Below, piece after piece: positions 34,309 through 44,933 of a stretch of DNA of 64,000 nucleotides (its first letter is position 1; the number at the start of each line of letters is the position of its first letter). The position numbers and the translations under genes were made by a program. Origin of the DNA: Morinoia aosen (lineage: Eukaryota; Arthropoda; Malacostraca; Amphipoda; Talitridae). Under the pieces are notes generated by a model. It ran no database searches and was not told the DNA's origin. It saw only the letters and a list, made by a program, of their open reading frames with translations. Where the stretch lies: assembly GCA_030386875.1 (NCBI GenBank), contig CM059560.1, positions 48,774,757-48,838,756 on the forward strand. Direction: 5' to 3'.

Positions 34309-35182
34309 GTGAGCTACAGTTGCAGTCACTGCTGAGGAGCAACACCGTGAGCTACAGTTGCAGTCACTGCTGAGGAGCAACACCGTGAGCTACAGTTGCA
34401 GTCACTGCTGAGGAGCAACACCGTGAGCTACAGTTGCAGTCACTGCTGAGGAGCAACACCGTGAGCTACAGTTGCAGTCACTGCTGAGGAGCAACACCGT
34501 GAGCTACAGTTGCAGTCACTGCTGAGGAGCAACACCGTGAGCTACAGTTGCAGTCACTGCTGAGGAGCAACACCGTGAGCTACAGTTGCAGTCACTGCTG
34601 AGGAGCAACACCGTGAGCTACAGTTGCAGTCACTGCTGAGGAGCAACACCGTGAGCTACAGTTGCAGTCACTGCTGAGGAGCAACACCGTGAGCTACAGT
34701 TGCAGTCACTGCTGAGGAGCAACACCGTGAGCTACAGTTGCAGTCACTGCTGAGGAGCAACACCGTGAGCTACAGTTGCAGTCACTGCTGAGGAGCAACA
34801 CCGTGAGCTACAGTTGCAGTCACTGCTGAGGAGCAACACCGTGAGCTACAGTTGCAGTCACTGCTGAGGAGCAACACCGTGAGCTACAGTTGCAGTCACT
34901 GCTGAGGAGCAACACCGTGAGCTACAGTTGCAGTCACTGCTGAGGAGCAACACCGTGAGCTACAGTTGCAGTCACTGCTGAGGAGCAACACCGTGAGCTA
35001 CAGTTGCAGTCACTGCTGAGGAGCAACACCGTGAGCTACAGTTGCAGTCACTGCTGAGGAGCAACACCGTGAGCTACAGTTGCAGTCACTGCTGAGGAGC
35101 AACACCGTGAGCTACAGTTGCAGTCACTGCTGAGGAGCAACACCGTGAGCTACAGTTGCAGTCACTGCTGAGGAGCAACACC
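34309..35182. repeat. Satellite: 23 exact copies of a 38-bp unit
   Basis: The unit begins GTGAGCTACAGTTGCAGTCA and ends CTGCTGAGGAGCAACACC. 874 bases equal exactly 23 x 38, and I see no variation between copies. A partial GTGA follows at 35183-35186. The unit contains an internal inverted motif GCAGTCACTGC. It begins about 290 bases beyond the proposed stop of the zinc-finger gene, so it may fall in its 3' UTR. Confidence 0.97.
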
Positions 35183-35467
35183 GTGACCAGTTGAGGATTC
35201 CCGTTATCCTCCAGGACGTCAGGACATCTTTAGTTTTAGATTTGATCCCCCAACGTATCTTAGATACAACACGACTTGTTTCCACACTCCATTAGCACAA
35301 CAATTTCACCGTGTACTGTATATTAAGCATCATGAAATAAACGTGAGATGTCAATAAAGAGAAGAGTCATTTACTTATCACAGGACTCGGCTAAAGAAGG
35401 CGGAACTTGAGACTTCGCCGCAGCTGTCACGAAGGTGCAGTAAACGTGAGGGGAAATGGCCGCTGCT

Positions 35468-35503
35468 TCAGTGACGCACGCTGCTGTTGTCAGGTCCTAA
35501 ATC
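35468..35503 (-). CDS. Zinc-finger gene, proposed terminal coding exon 13
   Basis: A strong pyrimidine tract (TTTTTTCTCTTAACG...TTTCCCGTGCAG on the minus strand) precedes DLGPDNSSVRH and a TGA at 35468-35470. Its phase 0 matches the GTTAGT donor at the end of exon 12. The alternative is read-through of exon 12 to a stop at 36330. No good poly(A) hexamer is visible on the minus strand beyond the stop, so this exon is tentative. Confidence 0.42.
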   Translation of the reverse strand, partial: DLGPDNSSVRH

Positions 35504-35721
35504 CTGCACGGGAAATGCAAACGTTAAGAGAAAAAACGTTTGAAAAACATACTGCAACGTTGAACGAGCCGATGATCGAAAATATTACTGATTCAAACTA
35601 AAGCTAGCGACACAGTTTAATGATGAACATTTTCATTTATCCAGAGAAGATATAACAATAGATCGTTATGTAACTCTACAAGGTAAATAATTAATGACAC
35701 TATCACGCAACAAAAATTGCT

Positions 35722-36071
35722 CGATTAGATTATAGGTTAGTTTAAGCCTCCCTAACCGCTACAAAAAGGGCGTAATCGAAGAGAGGAAGGAACCATTTAT
35801 TATGGATATTAGGGAATGCGGAATCTATGCAGAAGGGGCATAGAAACAGTAAGTTTGGAAAGAAGTTCATGAAACAAGATAAAAGTTGAAGAAGAAAGTA
35901 GTAGGTGCTGAAAAACAGGACAGCAGCAAACCGAAAAAGGTGGTCCTTAACACATCAAAAATTATTTTATTTAAAAAAATAAGGCCTACCTAACTCTCAG
36001 CTCGGGCCCTCACATTTTCCCCCAGAGAACGCTAATTCCCATAAATACAATAATTGTATCCCCCTGAGGGG
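35722..36071 (-). mobile_element. SINE-X copy 4, with 11-bp target duplication
   Basis: CAAAAATTGCT is present at 35711-35721 and 36072-36082. The head (ACAATAATTGTATCCCCCTG) is at the right and the tail-side CCTCCCTAACC at the left, so its sense strand matches the surrounding zinc-finger gene. One of the best-preserved copies. Confidence 0.85.
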
Positions 36072-36416
36072 CAAAAATTGCTTGAAGGTCAACCGTGGAG
36101 TTGAGAAGTTTTCCGAACAGGAAAACTGAATGTTATCACGAAGCTAACAGTGATAATTCAAATAACAACTATCTCGCATATTTTTAATTGCTATCACATT
36201 ATTTAGAAAAAATGACCTATAGAAATTGGACTAACAAATCCATCCATTCCAACAGTAGTTGAAATTAGACATTTTATATCATAAACACAGTCTGCCAGAA
36301 GATGGCTCATGACCAACCCCATCTGAGCCTCACACATTCATTCTAGTTGAAAATACCACAACAAAAAAAAGCCAGCAACAATGGCGATGGATTAGGTGTG
36401 GTCGGGAGCCACTAAC

Positions 36417-37120
36417 CCGGTGCACGATAACGCTCTCCTCGGCGATAAGCATGGAGTGAGCAGCGTCCTCGACGAGCTCAGGCACAGCACTGGAGGGCAG
36501 CAGACTTGGGTCTGTGGCATCCTCCACGTGAGGGTCGACAGCCATGTGGCCGCCGTCAGCCGAGTGGCTGTCAGTCCCCACTCTAAGGTGACCGTCTTCA
36601 GATATTGTTATATCTCCAGCTACGGTAACGTGGTGGCTGTCTGACGAGCGGCAGTCTTCAGTCGTCTCACTCAGACGACTACCGTCATCAACAATGGACA
36701 AGTCGTCAGCAACTGTCATGTGGCTGCCGTCAATGACGTTTGCAACCGTCATGTGGCTTGCATCCACGTCCGCCACAGATATATTGTTGCCATCATCTGC
36801 CACAGAAATATGGCTGCTATCATTCACCACAGATATATGGTTGCCATCATCCGCCTCAGATACATGGTTGCCGTCTATGACATTAGTGACTGTCATGTGA
36901 CTTTCATCCACGTCCGCCACAGATATGTGGCTGCCATCATCCGCCACAGCTACGTGGCTGCCGCCAACAACAGCCAGTTGAGCAGCCCCGGCGCTGGGGT
37001 CGGCAGCAGAATTGGACTGCAACTGCACAGGTAAGCCAGCCCGCTGTAGCGCGCCGATGATGGCTGCGATGTTGGCCATGTCCATCGCGGCGCCTTCTCC
37101 TCCCAACGAAACCGACCCGC
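36417..37120 (-). CDS. Zinc-finger gene, coding exon 12 (acidic repeat-rich C-terminus)
   Basis: Residues 1243-1476. Acceptor TTTTAAACGTCAG; GC at the exon start completes a split Gly codon from exon 11. After an Ala-rich helix-like start (MDMANIAAIIGALQRAGLPV) it has imperfect repeats of a module like DDGSHISVADVDESHMTV, with Asp, His, Ser and Val dominating, then an acidic tail ending ESVIVHR. No DNA-binding motif. The repeats show up as a GC-rich minisatellite in the DNA. It could be a transactivation or oligomerisation region; this is inference from composition only. Donor CGG/GTTAGT, or read-through to 36330. Confidence 0.75.
36694..36960 (-). repeat. Coding minisatellite inside exon 12
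   Basis: Imperfect in-frame repeats built from GCCACAGATATATGGCTGCC-like blocks (plus-strand reading), alternating with variants ending in GTCATGTGGCT. They encode the (D)xSHxxVA repeats. Confidence 0.7.
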
Positions 37121-37227
37121 CTGACGTTTAAAAGTGTGTCATTAACACTATGACCGTAATTGGTAACACTGGAGTTCAATATAATGCGCAGTCATTGTTT
37201 TATCACATGAGATTTGGTACAGACAAA

Positions 37228-37510
37228 ATAGACATCAACTTAAAATAAAGCGTTCCAAAGAGAGGAAGGCACTTTTTAGTATGGAAATAAGGGAATGCGG
37301 AATCTGTGCAGAAGGGGCAAAGAAACAGTAAGTTGATAAAGAAGTCTGTGAAATGAGATAAAATTTGAAGAAGAAATTTGTATTTGCTGAAGAATAAGAC
37401 AGCAGTGAACCAAAAAAAGATGGTCCTAACCATAACAAAAAAAATATTTTACTTCAACAAAAAGAAGGCCTATCTGTAACTCTCAGATCGGGCCCTATCA
37501 TATTTTCCCC
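37228..37510 (-). mobile_element. SINE-X copy 5, partial
   Basis: Shares GCGTTCCAAAGAGAGGAAGG, the AAGAAGAAA body and GCCCTATCATATTTTCCCCC with the family, but both ends are eroded and no target duplication is seen. In the intron before exon 12, in the same orientation as the gene. Confidence 0.7.
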
Positions 37511-38087
37511 CTACACTCAAATTTAAAGTCAATTGTAATATGAAACATTGAAAATAGCAATCACTTACTGGATCATACCCTCATTTTGTTTTAATTAAGT
37601 ATTTATAAAAGTTGAGAACCTGACTACTGGTCGGTCAGCAGCATTATGAAAATGTGCTCCGTGGCCACCGGTGGCGCACGTTGCGGTCAAAATGTGAATA
37701 AAAAAAAGCAGTAAAAACTTGATTTGTACAATTACTTGGTTATTTAAATTTTTTACTTAAACCATGCGCAAAATAACATGATGCAAGGGTACACCAAAAA
37801 AGTGTGTGGAGAAACTCAACAAAAAACAACTAGGTATGCGCAGTCATAGTTTCAACAGTATATCTAAATACCACTAAAAACAGCTTTCCAAGACCGTCGA
37901 TGGTCAAAAAATTTGAATGATAGTAACATGGGTAATCGGTAAAGCGCACATTCGAAGCTAAAAATTTTCTGACCTGCACTACAAGACGAAGCAACGAAAT
38001 ATCGTACCATCAAATAACAAAAAAAAAAAACACGTGTAGCTGGCTTACCACCTCATACATTTCATCTAACTGGACACCGAAATTCAC

Positions 38088-38325
38088 CTTCACTCTCTAT
38101 TGTGAATCCGCCAGCTTCACTGAGAGTGATCCGGCAGGAGTTGCCACTGATATTGTCCATTGAGAACTGTGTACCAGCACCAGCATCACCATCTACAGCA
38201 GCTGCAGCGCCTCCGTTGGCAGACATCATGGAAGATTCGCTGACTTGCGGCACACCGGAACCTCCCTGGATCGAAGCTGCCATGCCGCTCGTATTGCTGC
38301 TGTTACTATCCTCACCAACGCCAGT
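38088..38325 (-). CDS. Zinc-finger gene, coding exon 11
   Basis: Residues 1163-1241 plus a split Gly. Acceptor AATTCGTCAG, phase 0; Gly/Ala/Ser-rich sequence including DGDAGAGTQFSMDNISGN and SCRITLSEAGGFTIESE. The in-phase donor is GAAG/GTGAAT. A stronger-looking donor GTAAGC lies 39 bases further (complement of 38043-38048), but using it brings an in-frame TGA at 38062-38064. Confidence 0.72.
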
Positions 38326-38349
38326 CTGACGAATTACACAACATTATTA

Positions 38350-39235
38350 TTATAATTATTACCTAATTTTATCACCGCAGCTACCTTAGGTGATCTCAGT
38401 GGTGAGAAAGCTCATTGAGACTCCACTGGTCAGAATTTTATACTCTTATTACCGTTATCACAACTACTATCATTTAACAGGCACCAGCATCAAGTAGTCA
38501 CTTATATCAGGATGAAGAAGGAACTGTCACTTGACAATGAACTTTAAAGAACACATTGGAGCACAAATTTTACCGGGAGTAAAAAATATTTGAGTGCTTA
38601 TAAAAGTTAAAGTTGTGTGGCAGGCGTCCCCTACAGCATGAGTTCCGTGCAATGAACTACAACGAGCTGCATTGTGGGTACTTAAATTTAGATCCTTTCT
38701 CTGTAACTCTCAGAAAGTTCAATAAAACATTGAGCTGTAAAACATTTTTAGATTTCTATAAGCTTTCCCAGTACCTAAGCCCTTACATATCATTGGAAAA
38801 CGTAAAATTTTTATAAGTAGTTGAAAGAATCAGTTAACAGTCAGCTACAGAAGTAATGAAAATCAGCACAAACAAATGAAAGAAACAAACACTTGGCTTC
38901 AAAAGAAATGAGAATCAAAAATAAGCTGAAAGAAAATGCTAAACTTTAAGCCTAGTCAAAATCAGGCTTGAATTGCGATTGAAAAAGTCTGTAAACCGCA
39001 AATGCATGGTTTCTAAAACGACGCAAAGTCTGTACTCAAATTGCTGAAGCAATCCACATGACAGCGCTTCGCACGACATATAATCAACATGAGAATCTCA
39101 CTAGCCCAAACCAAACAGCAAGTAGTTTAAATTTGTTCTAACAAAGCCTTCAACAACATTTTAACCTAATCAGTGAACCAAATCTAAAGCCCACAACGTC
39201 GATGCACAAATCTCAGAAATTGGCCACTGACAGAC
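38350..39235 (-). other. Intron 10 of the zinc-finger gene
   Basis: No further exon or mobile element recognised. Confidence 0.4.
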
Positions 39236-39372
39236 CTCGGCATGCAGAGGGTCAGCTAAAGGCTGCAGGCGGCCCAAGTGATCGACAACGTGCGTGAGCC
39301 GAGGATCGTCCGGTGCCACCATCTCGAACTCTAGAGGGGTTTCTGTTGCACGCAGGTAGCGCAGGCCTGTTT
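39236..39372 (-). CDS. Zinc-finger gene, coding exon 10
   Basis: A split Glu then residues 1118-1162: TGLRYLRATETPLEFEMVAP, then DDPRLTHVVDHLGRLQPLAD and PLHAE. Acceptor TTTTCACCTGTGCAG, donor GAG/GTCTGT (weak at +3). Phases fit exons 9 and 11. No known domain. Confidence 0.72.
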
Positions 39373-39738
39373 CTGCACAGGTGAAAACATAATGTAGTAG
39401 CTTAATAACTACTCATCACAACATATTAGTTCTCCTAAATAATTTGTCAGAATTCTTGGGTGTACCTAATGAGAGATGGGCTATGAAAGTTTGCACATCA
39501 ACTGAGCAGTTGGAATGTTATATCAGGTTTGAATCTTCGTACATAATCAACGGAATGTATGTAGCAGTGCTAGTCTGCATTTATTAACAACAAAGACAAA
39601 CACTCATGCTTTGAAGACGTACGTAAAAAAAGTCGAGCAATTCTCCGAGGCCAGTAATTTATAAAACTAGCATTGCTACGTTGCTCTCTGGAAGATTTCA
39701 AAGCCGTGCATGGGCAAGGAATGCAATACATGACATAC

Positions 39739-39953
39739 CTGGTAAGTGCTGGTGCTGCTCCTCAGGCCTCAAGTAAAGCAAATGCGACTCCTCGCCATCC
39801 TGTTGAGTGCCCGAGTAATGCATGAGGTGGCCAGCAGCCCCGTCTCCGCCGTACGCCTCCAGCACGAGCTGCTCTCCACTGCTCCCCAGCAGCTCAGGTA
39901 CGGTCGTGGGGCACACGTCCTCCGTGCTCTCCAGCACCACGTCAGGCACGCTC
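39739..39953 (-). CDS. Zinc-finger gene, coding exon 9
   Basis: Completes Gln 1045 and encodes 1046-1116: SVPDVVLESTEDVCPTTVPE, then a Gly/His-rich part with EESHLLYLRPEEQHQHLP. Acceptor GGGTGAGCAG, donor CAG/GTATGT leaving one base. No known domain. Confidence 0.75.
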
Positions 39954-40273
39954 CTGCTCACCCAATGCCACGTTAAAGCAAACAATAAATCAAGTCATGC
40001 TTTGAATATCACAAGCTAGATGTGGCACTGCTGGTTTGCAACATCAATTAGTTTGTACAAGAACCAGTGTTTGAAATTCGACTTTAAAAAGCGTGAAAGG
40101 ATGGCATGAAACCAAATCCACTCAACTGTAATATTTAATATCCACTGAAACCCTGAAATCTCTTGATACCTACAGCGATGTCTCAACGTAAACACACGTT
40201 TTTTTTAAATAAAACTGAGTATGTCCATCCCCTGCTTACAATCAAGGAATGGACACAGGCAAGCAATACTCAC

Positions 40274-40635
40274 TGGACCATAATATCAGACTCCACTGCC
40301 AGAGTTTGCGGTCCCAGCTGAGAAGCGAGGACTCCCGACGGCAAGTCAGACGCCGTCACGCTGAGGTAGTCCGCAGTTATCTGAGGATGGCTGGCGGAGG
40401 CAGGTTTAGGAGCGATGGTGTTGATGCTGGCCCTCACGTTGGCCAAAAGACCGCTGCTGGCAGGCGTTGGAAGAGAGCGACGCATGCTTGTCTTGGGTGC
40501 TGCAGCAGAAGGTGCCGCGTAAGTCTTAGGCTTCACCACAGGAGATGCAGACTCCTCGTTGTCTGGAGCGAGGATCTCTATCGAGGCCTCGCCAGAAGCT
40601 GAAAGTTTTTCCACAACAGTTGCTACTACAGGGAT
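40274..40635 (-). CDS. Zinc-finger gene, coding exon 8
   Basis: Residues 925-1044 plus two bases. Acceptor TTTCTATTTCAG, donor CCA/GTGAGT. Begins IPVVATVVEKLSASGEASIE, then a Pro/Ala/Ser-rich low-complexity stretch (KPKTYAAPSAAAPKTSMRRS) and ends LAVESDIMV. Probably disordered. Confidence 0.78.
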
Positions 40636-41185
40636 CTGAAATAGAAATTACAGCACAACTACTTAATTTGTGGAATTTACGATTGCATTCTTAGGAATTT
40701 ATACTCGGATTGTGCGGCGGTGGTCGTCGTGGCTATGTTTTAGAGTAGACTACTTTGACAGTACTTTATTTCCACACACAAATAGTCTACTGCTTGTTCT
40801 ATTGTGAGAGATTTGGTACAGACAAGATAAACACCAAATAATGCTTAGAAAAAAGAAACTGGCTACTTTTCAGCGATCGTAGGTTAGATAACTAAAAAAA
40901 ATATTGACTCGAGTTAAAACATCAATTTAAGCCTCAACACGCCAAAATAATAAGACCCGTGAGCAATGAAGTTACTTTTCACAGCTTCCTAGAACTCCCA
41001 ACTTCACAGATCTGCACCGAAGTAGTTGGAAGTTAAGCAATTCTTGATGACTCGAGCAACATTAAGTATTTCATACAATATATTATAAAATAAGGTATAA
41101 AATTAGGCTATAGATAAAGAACTTGCTCCATGACAAGTTAAACAATATATTTTGCATAAATTATGTTTTTCTAATTCATGTTCAA

Positions 41186-41865
41186 TTATTATTATTATTA
41201 TTATTATTTTCAGGTTTTCCCGCCGCTTTCGATACTTTGACGAAATCACAGCGCAATTTGGTAGCATTGTTGCATTTGGGTCTTATAATGGGCAGTTTCG
41301 GAGGGTGAGAGTCATCTCAGCTCCGTTTCAGTGCCGTGGTGTGTCAGCTTGGTCTGACGGAGGAGCGACGGTGTTTCTAATCGCGGGCATCCGCGCTGGC
41401 GTTGGTTTGGGCCCCATATGAGGCGGAAAAGATTTTTTTTCTAGAGGTTACTTATTTTCAGTTGGTGAGTCAAATTTCATGGAGTAGGCGAATTTCAAGT
41501 AAGAAAAGGTTCAGAGGAGAGCGTGGCCCGCAGATGGCGAGGCCGGTCAGTAGTTCAGGGAGGTTCGGCTCCTCGCCGAGGCGAGCTTGCCGCTCTTGTG
41601 TGTAGTCGGGACATTCGAGAAGAATGTGGCGGACCGTTAACGGCACAATACAATTTTCGCAGTACGGTTGCGGTCGGCCCTCCAGCAAGTGCTGATGCGT
41701 AAGGCGTGTATGGCCTATACGGAGCCTAGCGAGGACTACTTCCCACAGTCGATCCCTCTGCTGGGAGAATGGGAGAGGACGGACATCTGGCTTTATTGCC
41801 TTTAGCTTGTTGTTGGCAAGCGCCGACCACTCAGCCTGCCAGCGTTCTCGGATGCTCTTTTTGTA
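41186..41865 (-). mobile_element. 5'-truncated LINE copy with 13-bp target duplication
   Basis: Bounded by AATTCATGTTCAA at 41173-41185 and 41866-41878. The 3' end (left on this strand) has a TAA-repeat tail; the insert holds the C-terminus of an RNase H-type LINE ORF2. It lies in intron 7 of the zinc-finger gene, in the same orientation as the gene. Confidence 0.9.
41470..41865 (-). pseudogene. LINE ORF2 C-terminus fragment
   Basis: Open for the whole retained part: KSIRERWQAEWSALANNKLK, then RLWEVVLARLRIGHTRLTHQ, the Cys-Cys-His-Cys knuckle CENCIVPLTVRHILLEC, and a stop near 41470. The RLxIGHTxLTHxxLL block and knuckle are typical of the ORF2 end in R1/I/Jockey-type LINEs. Family resemblance to the intact LINE at 50.9 kb is general; they differ in sequence, so this is another family. 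Confidence 0.8.
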
Positions 41866-41889
41866 AATTCATGTTCAAACTACATTAGG

Positions 41890-43130
41890 TTCTCAAGCTA
41901 ATAAGCTACTATAATTCTGTGTCTATAAATACAGACCTTCATTAAAATATCCCCTGTAGCAAGGGGCAAGGTAATTAAAAATCCAGTTATGCAAAATGGT
42001 CAAGTTTGTGGATTCAGGCTCACGGGGAGAAAGAAGCTGGAGGGGTGTGAAAGGTAAAATGACAGAGTACAGGACGTAGTCAGAGAAAATGCAGACTGCA
42101 TTAGAAGAATGACAGCAAAATGATAGGGACAGCGCATGTAGAAGGATAAAAGTGTCTGCATAGAGAAAAGCGAATGATGGAAAAAAGCAGTTGATTGGAG
42201 AAGGGTACAAGATTGGAAGGATATGTTGAGTAAAATAAACTGTTCGGGATGGAAGTGGAAAGAACACGAGAGGCCGAAAAAAAGAAAAGGCGTATGATGG
42301 AAGATGTAAATGGAGTGATGTTTGAAAGTGGAGCAATCAAGAGTCTTTGGGCAATATTTTGAACAGTTTTAGAACTTGCAGGTTGAGAGGCAGGCAATGA
42401 TTGTAGCAAAGGGAGAGGAAAAGAAAATGCCAGTGGTAGAGCCAACACCAAGGCCAGCCAGCACCAATGAGGAATTGGTCACAAAAAAGTATGTGTAGCT
42501 AGCTTCAAATATAACGCAATAGGGTCAAATATAACGCAATAGGGTCAAATATAACGCAATAGGGTCAAATATAACGCAATAGGGTCAAATCTAACGCAAT
42601 AGGGTAGAGTTTATAGGTGTTCGAAAGGAGGTGTAGCAGTTTTTGATTTTTCAGAGCAGCTGAAATTTTGCTTTGTATTACGCACGGTACCGATCGATTG
42701 GTACCGACGTTTGTACGTACGGTGCCAACTTTTGTGATTTCACAATATAATAGCCCAAAAGATAACAGGGTGTTATGATTCAAGTAGTATAACTGTGTTG
42801 AGTGTGGTTAGTTAAGTGTATGGCAGAGTACTGAGAATCGTAAAAGACAGCTCACGTAAAGTACAATGAGAGGAGTAATTAGGTTTCCAGTAGTTCGGAG
42901 GGCGTAAAAATCCAATCGTCAAAGCACCAAAAGTAAAAAGTACATAGCAAAAGAGATTTATAAGACTTTAAGTCTTCAAAAGATACAGAGTTCATCGGAA
43001 AGCACAGTGTTGAGAAAAAGTGCTTGGCATGGGAAGTAAACTGCTTGAGGCTGTAATGAGTTTTGATGTGCACAGTAGAGTTTTTTTACAGTCTGAAATG
43101 GAGTGAGCAGTTTAAAGTGCGAGTAGATTT
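41890..43130 (-). other. Intron 7, unassigned part
   Basis: Purine-rich stretch at 41990-42480 with no domain, then a short 20-bp tandem array and AT-rich sequence. Confidence 0.35.
42504..42603 (+). repeat. 20-bp tandem repeat, five copies
   Basis: Unit TCAAATATAACGCAATAGGG, five copies, with one A-to-C change in the last. Confidence 0.95.
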
Positions 43131-43421
43131 GCATCAGGAACGCGTTTCGCCCCCGTCTTAGTTCAAGTGTATATGGATGCAGTTTTGCATGAGGTGAATG
43201 TGAGAAGTTAGGGGGGAAGCTGGCATTGTAAGATGCACAATTTTGGACATATGTCCCTGTGGTAGTTTAGCGTGTATATATATGGATGCAGTTGAGCGTG
43301 AGGTGAAGGCAAGAGTGTTGGGGGAAGCTGGCATTGTTAGATGCACAACGCATGACTCAGCTACTCTTTGCTGATGATGCAGCATTAGTAGTGGAATTGG
43401 AGAAGAAATTATGGAGGAGTA

Positions 43422-43599
43422 CAGTGATTTGCAAAAGTTTAAGACCCCCCCCCCCAAATTTCGGTTTTAACATAACAAAAGAATAATAATGCAAACTATT
43501 CATGCTGTTTGTGTTTATTGTGATAAAGTGAAACCAAAAAGTGATATTTCTTGAAATATGTTTAATTTGAGGGTGGTCTTAAATTTTTGCAAATGATGG
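43422..43599. mobile_element. Tc1/mariner-like MITE, 178 bp, TA target duplication
   Basis: Left end CAGTGATTTGCAAAAGTTTA and right end, inverted, CCATCATTTGCAAAAATTTA form about 25-bp imperfect inverted repeats, flanked by TA at 43420-43421 and 43600-43601. It interrupts the RT remnant just after the FADD box, so the LINE is older. No coding capacity. Confidence 0.82.
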
Positions 43600-43649
43600 T
43601 AATTTGATAGGTTGTGAGACAGAAGGAAACTCTGGGTGAATGCGAATAA

Positions 43650-43675
43650 GAGTAGTAGTAGTAGTAGTAGTAGTA
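43650..43675 (+). repeat. AGT trinucleotide microsatellite
   Basis: About eight AGT/GTA units inside the RT remnant. Confidence 0.9.
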
Positions 43676-43949
43676 ATAACATCAATTTGCTAGCGCTTCA
43701 GTGCCTGCACTACGAATAAGAGTAAAATAATGAGGTTTTTGAGGGAGGAGCTTGTGAGAAGAATGATTGAAAGGCCTGAATGAAGAAATGCTAGAAGAAG
43801 CAAGTCGTTTCGAGTACTTGGAGGTACCGAATTTTAACAATTGACAAGGTGCAGTAAAAATGTCGAGTGACTTCCTTCTTATTTTACCCATGAATAACTT
43901 TAATACTTTGTGTAGAATTGAGAAGTTAGAAAAGCAAAGATGCAAGTAC

Positions 43950-44189
43950 CTTGATTTGCACAGCCTTGGTGCTGGCACCCCTGCCGGCCACGCTGAACTG
44001 GCTGGCCTCCCTGAGCTGGGCGGCGGAGGCAGGCAAGAGGGCGTGCAGAGCGTGGGAGAGCAGCGCCACGCGCACCACCACCGGCGGCGAGGCTGCAGGC
44101 TTCAGCAGCGCAAATGGGGTCTTGCCAGACGCAACCACTGACGCCAGCGCGCACGTGCGGATTGCGGGTATCAGCAAACAAGAGCGCGC
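43950..44189 (-). CDS. Zinc-finger gene, coding exon 7
   Basis: Eighty codons, residues 845-924, phase 0 at both ends. Acceptor ATATCATTGTGCAG, donor AAG/GTACTT. Unusually Ala/Val/Leu-rich for a nuclear protein (SGKTPFALLKPAASPPVVVR, VALLSHALHALLPASAAQLR). GC-rich compared with flanking introns. No domain recognised. Confidence 0.78.
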
Positions 44190-44849
44190 CTGCACAATGA
44201 TATATGGTCAGTAACAAGAGAACGTTGTGTTTGCTTAAAACTGATATGAGTCTATTTATTTTATAGGTTATGTACGCTTACAACTGACAGAAGTACATCT
44301 ATTTTAATTAAGTCAAAACAGAAATGTATGCTTACAACTGATACGAGCCCATTTTGTCAAATCAAAACAGAACAAGGTAGGGAGATAAAAGAGCTTGATA
44401 TATACCTCACTTGCTTGCAAAATTACCAAGAATTCAATGCGTACAAATTGCAACTAACACACCATGAGGAGTTAGAACTTTGATCACCACTAGAAACAAT
44501 TTAAATGGGAATTTGACAGCACATTCCGGTTTCACGCAGTGTAAGGAAATCTGAAAGTATTTATGAGATAAAGTTTCACAACGATCACAAGAACATAACT
44601 CTTGAAGCTCTGTATCTATAACCAAGCCCACAAACTTTTACTGCCTATGTTTCACTGTCGAGCAATGTTTAAACACAGAATACTCACTACAATGAATCTC
44701 AACATGATGAATAATCTAAATAATGCAGTCAGGCAGTTAGAGAACTAGATTCCATTCATCACACAGCAGAACTTTACACTGGGAAAATAGCATTTTGCTT
44801 GCAGTAGAAGCACTGCAAGCGAGCTGTCTCTACACAAAGGTCAACTCAC

Positions 44850-44933
44850 AGGCCGGGATAATCGCAGAGCGGCGGTAAGATCATCAGCAAGGAACTGATC
44901 AGCCTGATCCGACGAGCGGCCCCCCTGCAGCAA
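44850..44933 (-). CDS. Zinc-finger gene, coding exon 6
   Basis: Short exon of 28 codons, residues 817-844: LLQGGRSSDQADQFLADDLT then AALRLSRP. Acceptor TTTTTATTTCCAG, donor CCT/GTGAGT, phase 0 at both ends, so skippable without a frame change. Confidence 0.75.

Larger units (their letters stand above)
43135..43840 (+). pseudogene. Decayed LINE reverse transcriptase with FADDAALV motif
   Basis: Plus-strand translation shows VYMDAV..REVKARVLGEAG (present twice, at about 43165-43250 and 43275-43350, a partial tandem duplication), then QLLFADDAALVVELEKKL, the RT catalytic box with FADD, followed after an insert by LWVNANKS, NKSKIMRF and a LEEASRFEYLE block. This order matches the RT palm end of a non-LTR element. 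Stops, frame changes and a MITE insertion make it dead. It opposes the host gene. Confidence 0.7.

Noticed and set aside
34309-35182. Regular 38-bp repeats looking like a CRISPR array
   Set aside because: Units are directly adjacent with no variable spacers, and the context is a eukaryotic intron-containing genome.
36396-37034. Plus-strand frames opposite exon 12
   Set aside because: Shadows of the coding minisatellite; the minus frame has matching splice phases on both sides.
42101-42451. Two overlapping minus-strand frames of over 110 codons
   Set aside because: Come from a purine-rich intronic tract; composition is low-complexity Ser/Leu/Phe with no domain or splice support.
43860-44217. 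Alternative frames over exon 7, including one with Gly/Arg-rich sequence
   Set aside because: Only the ARSCLLIPA frame has phase 0 at both splice sites and fits exons 6 and 8.
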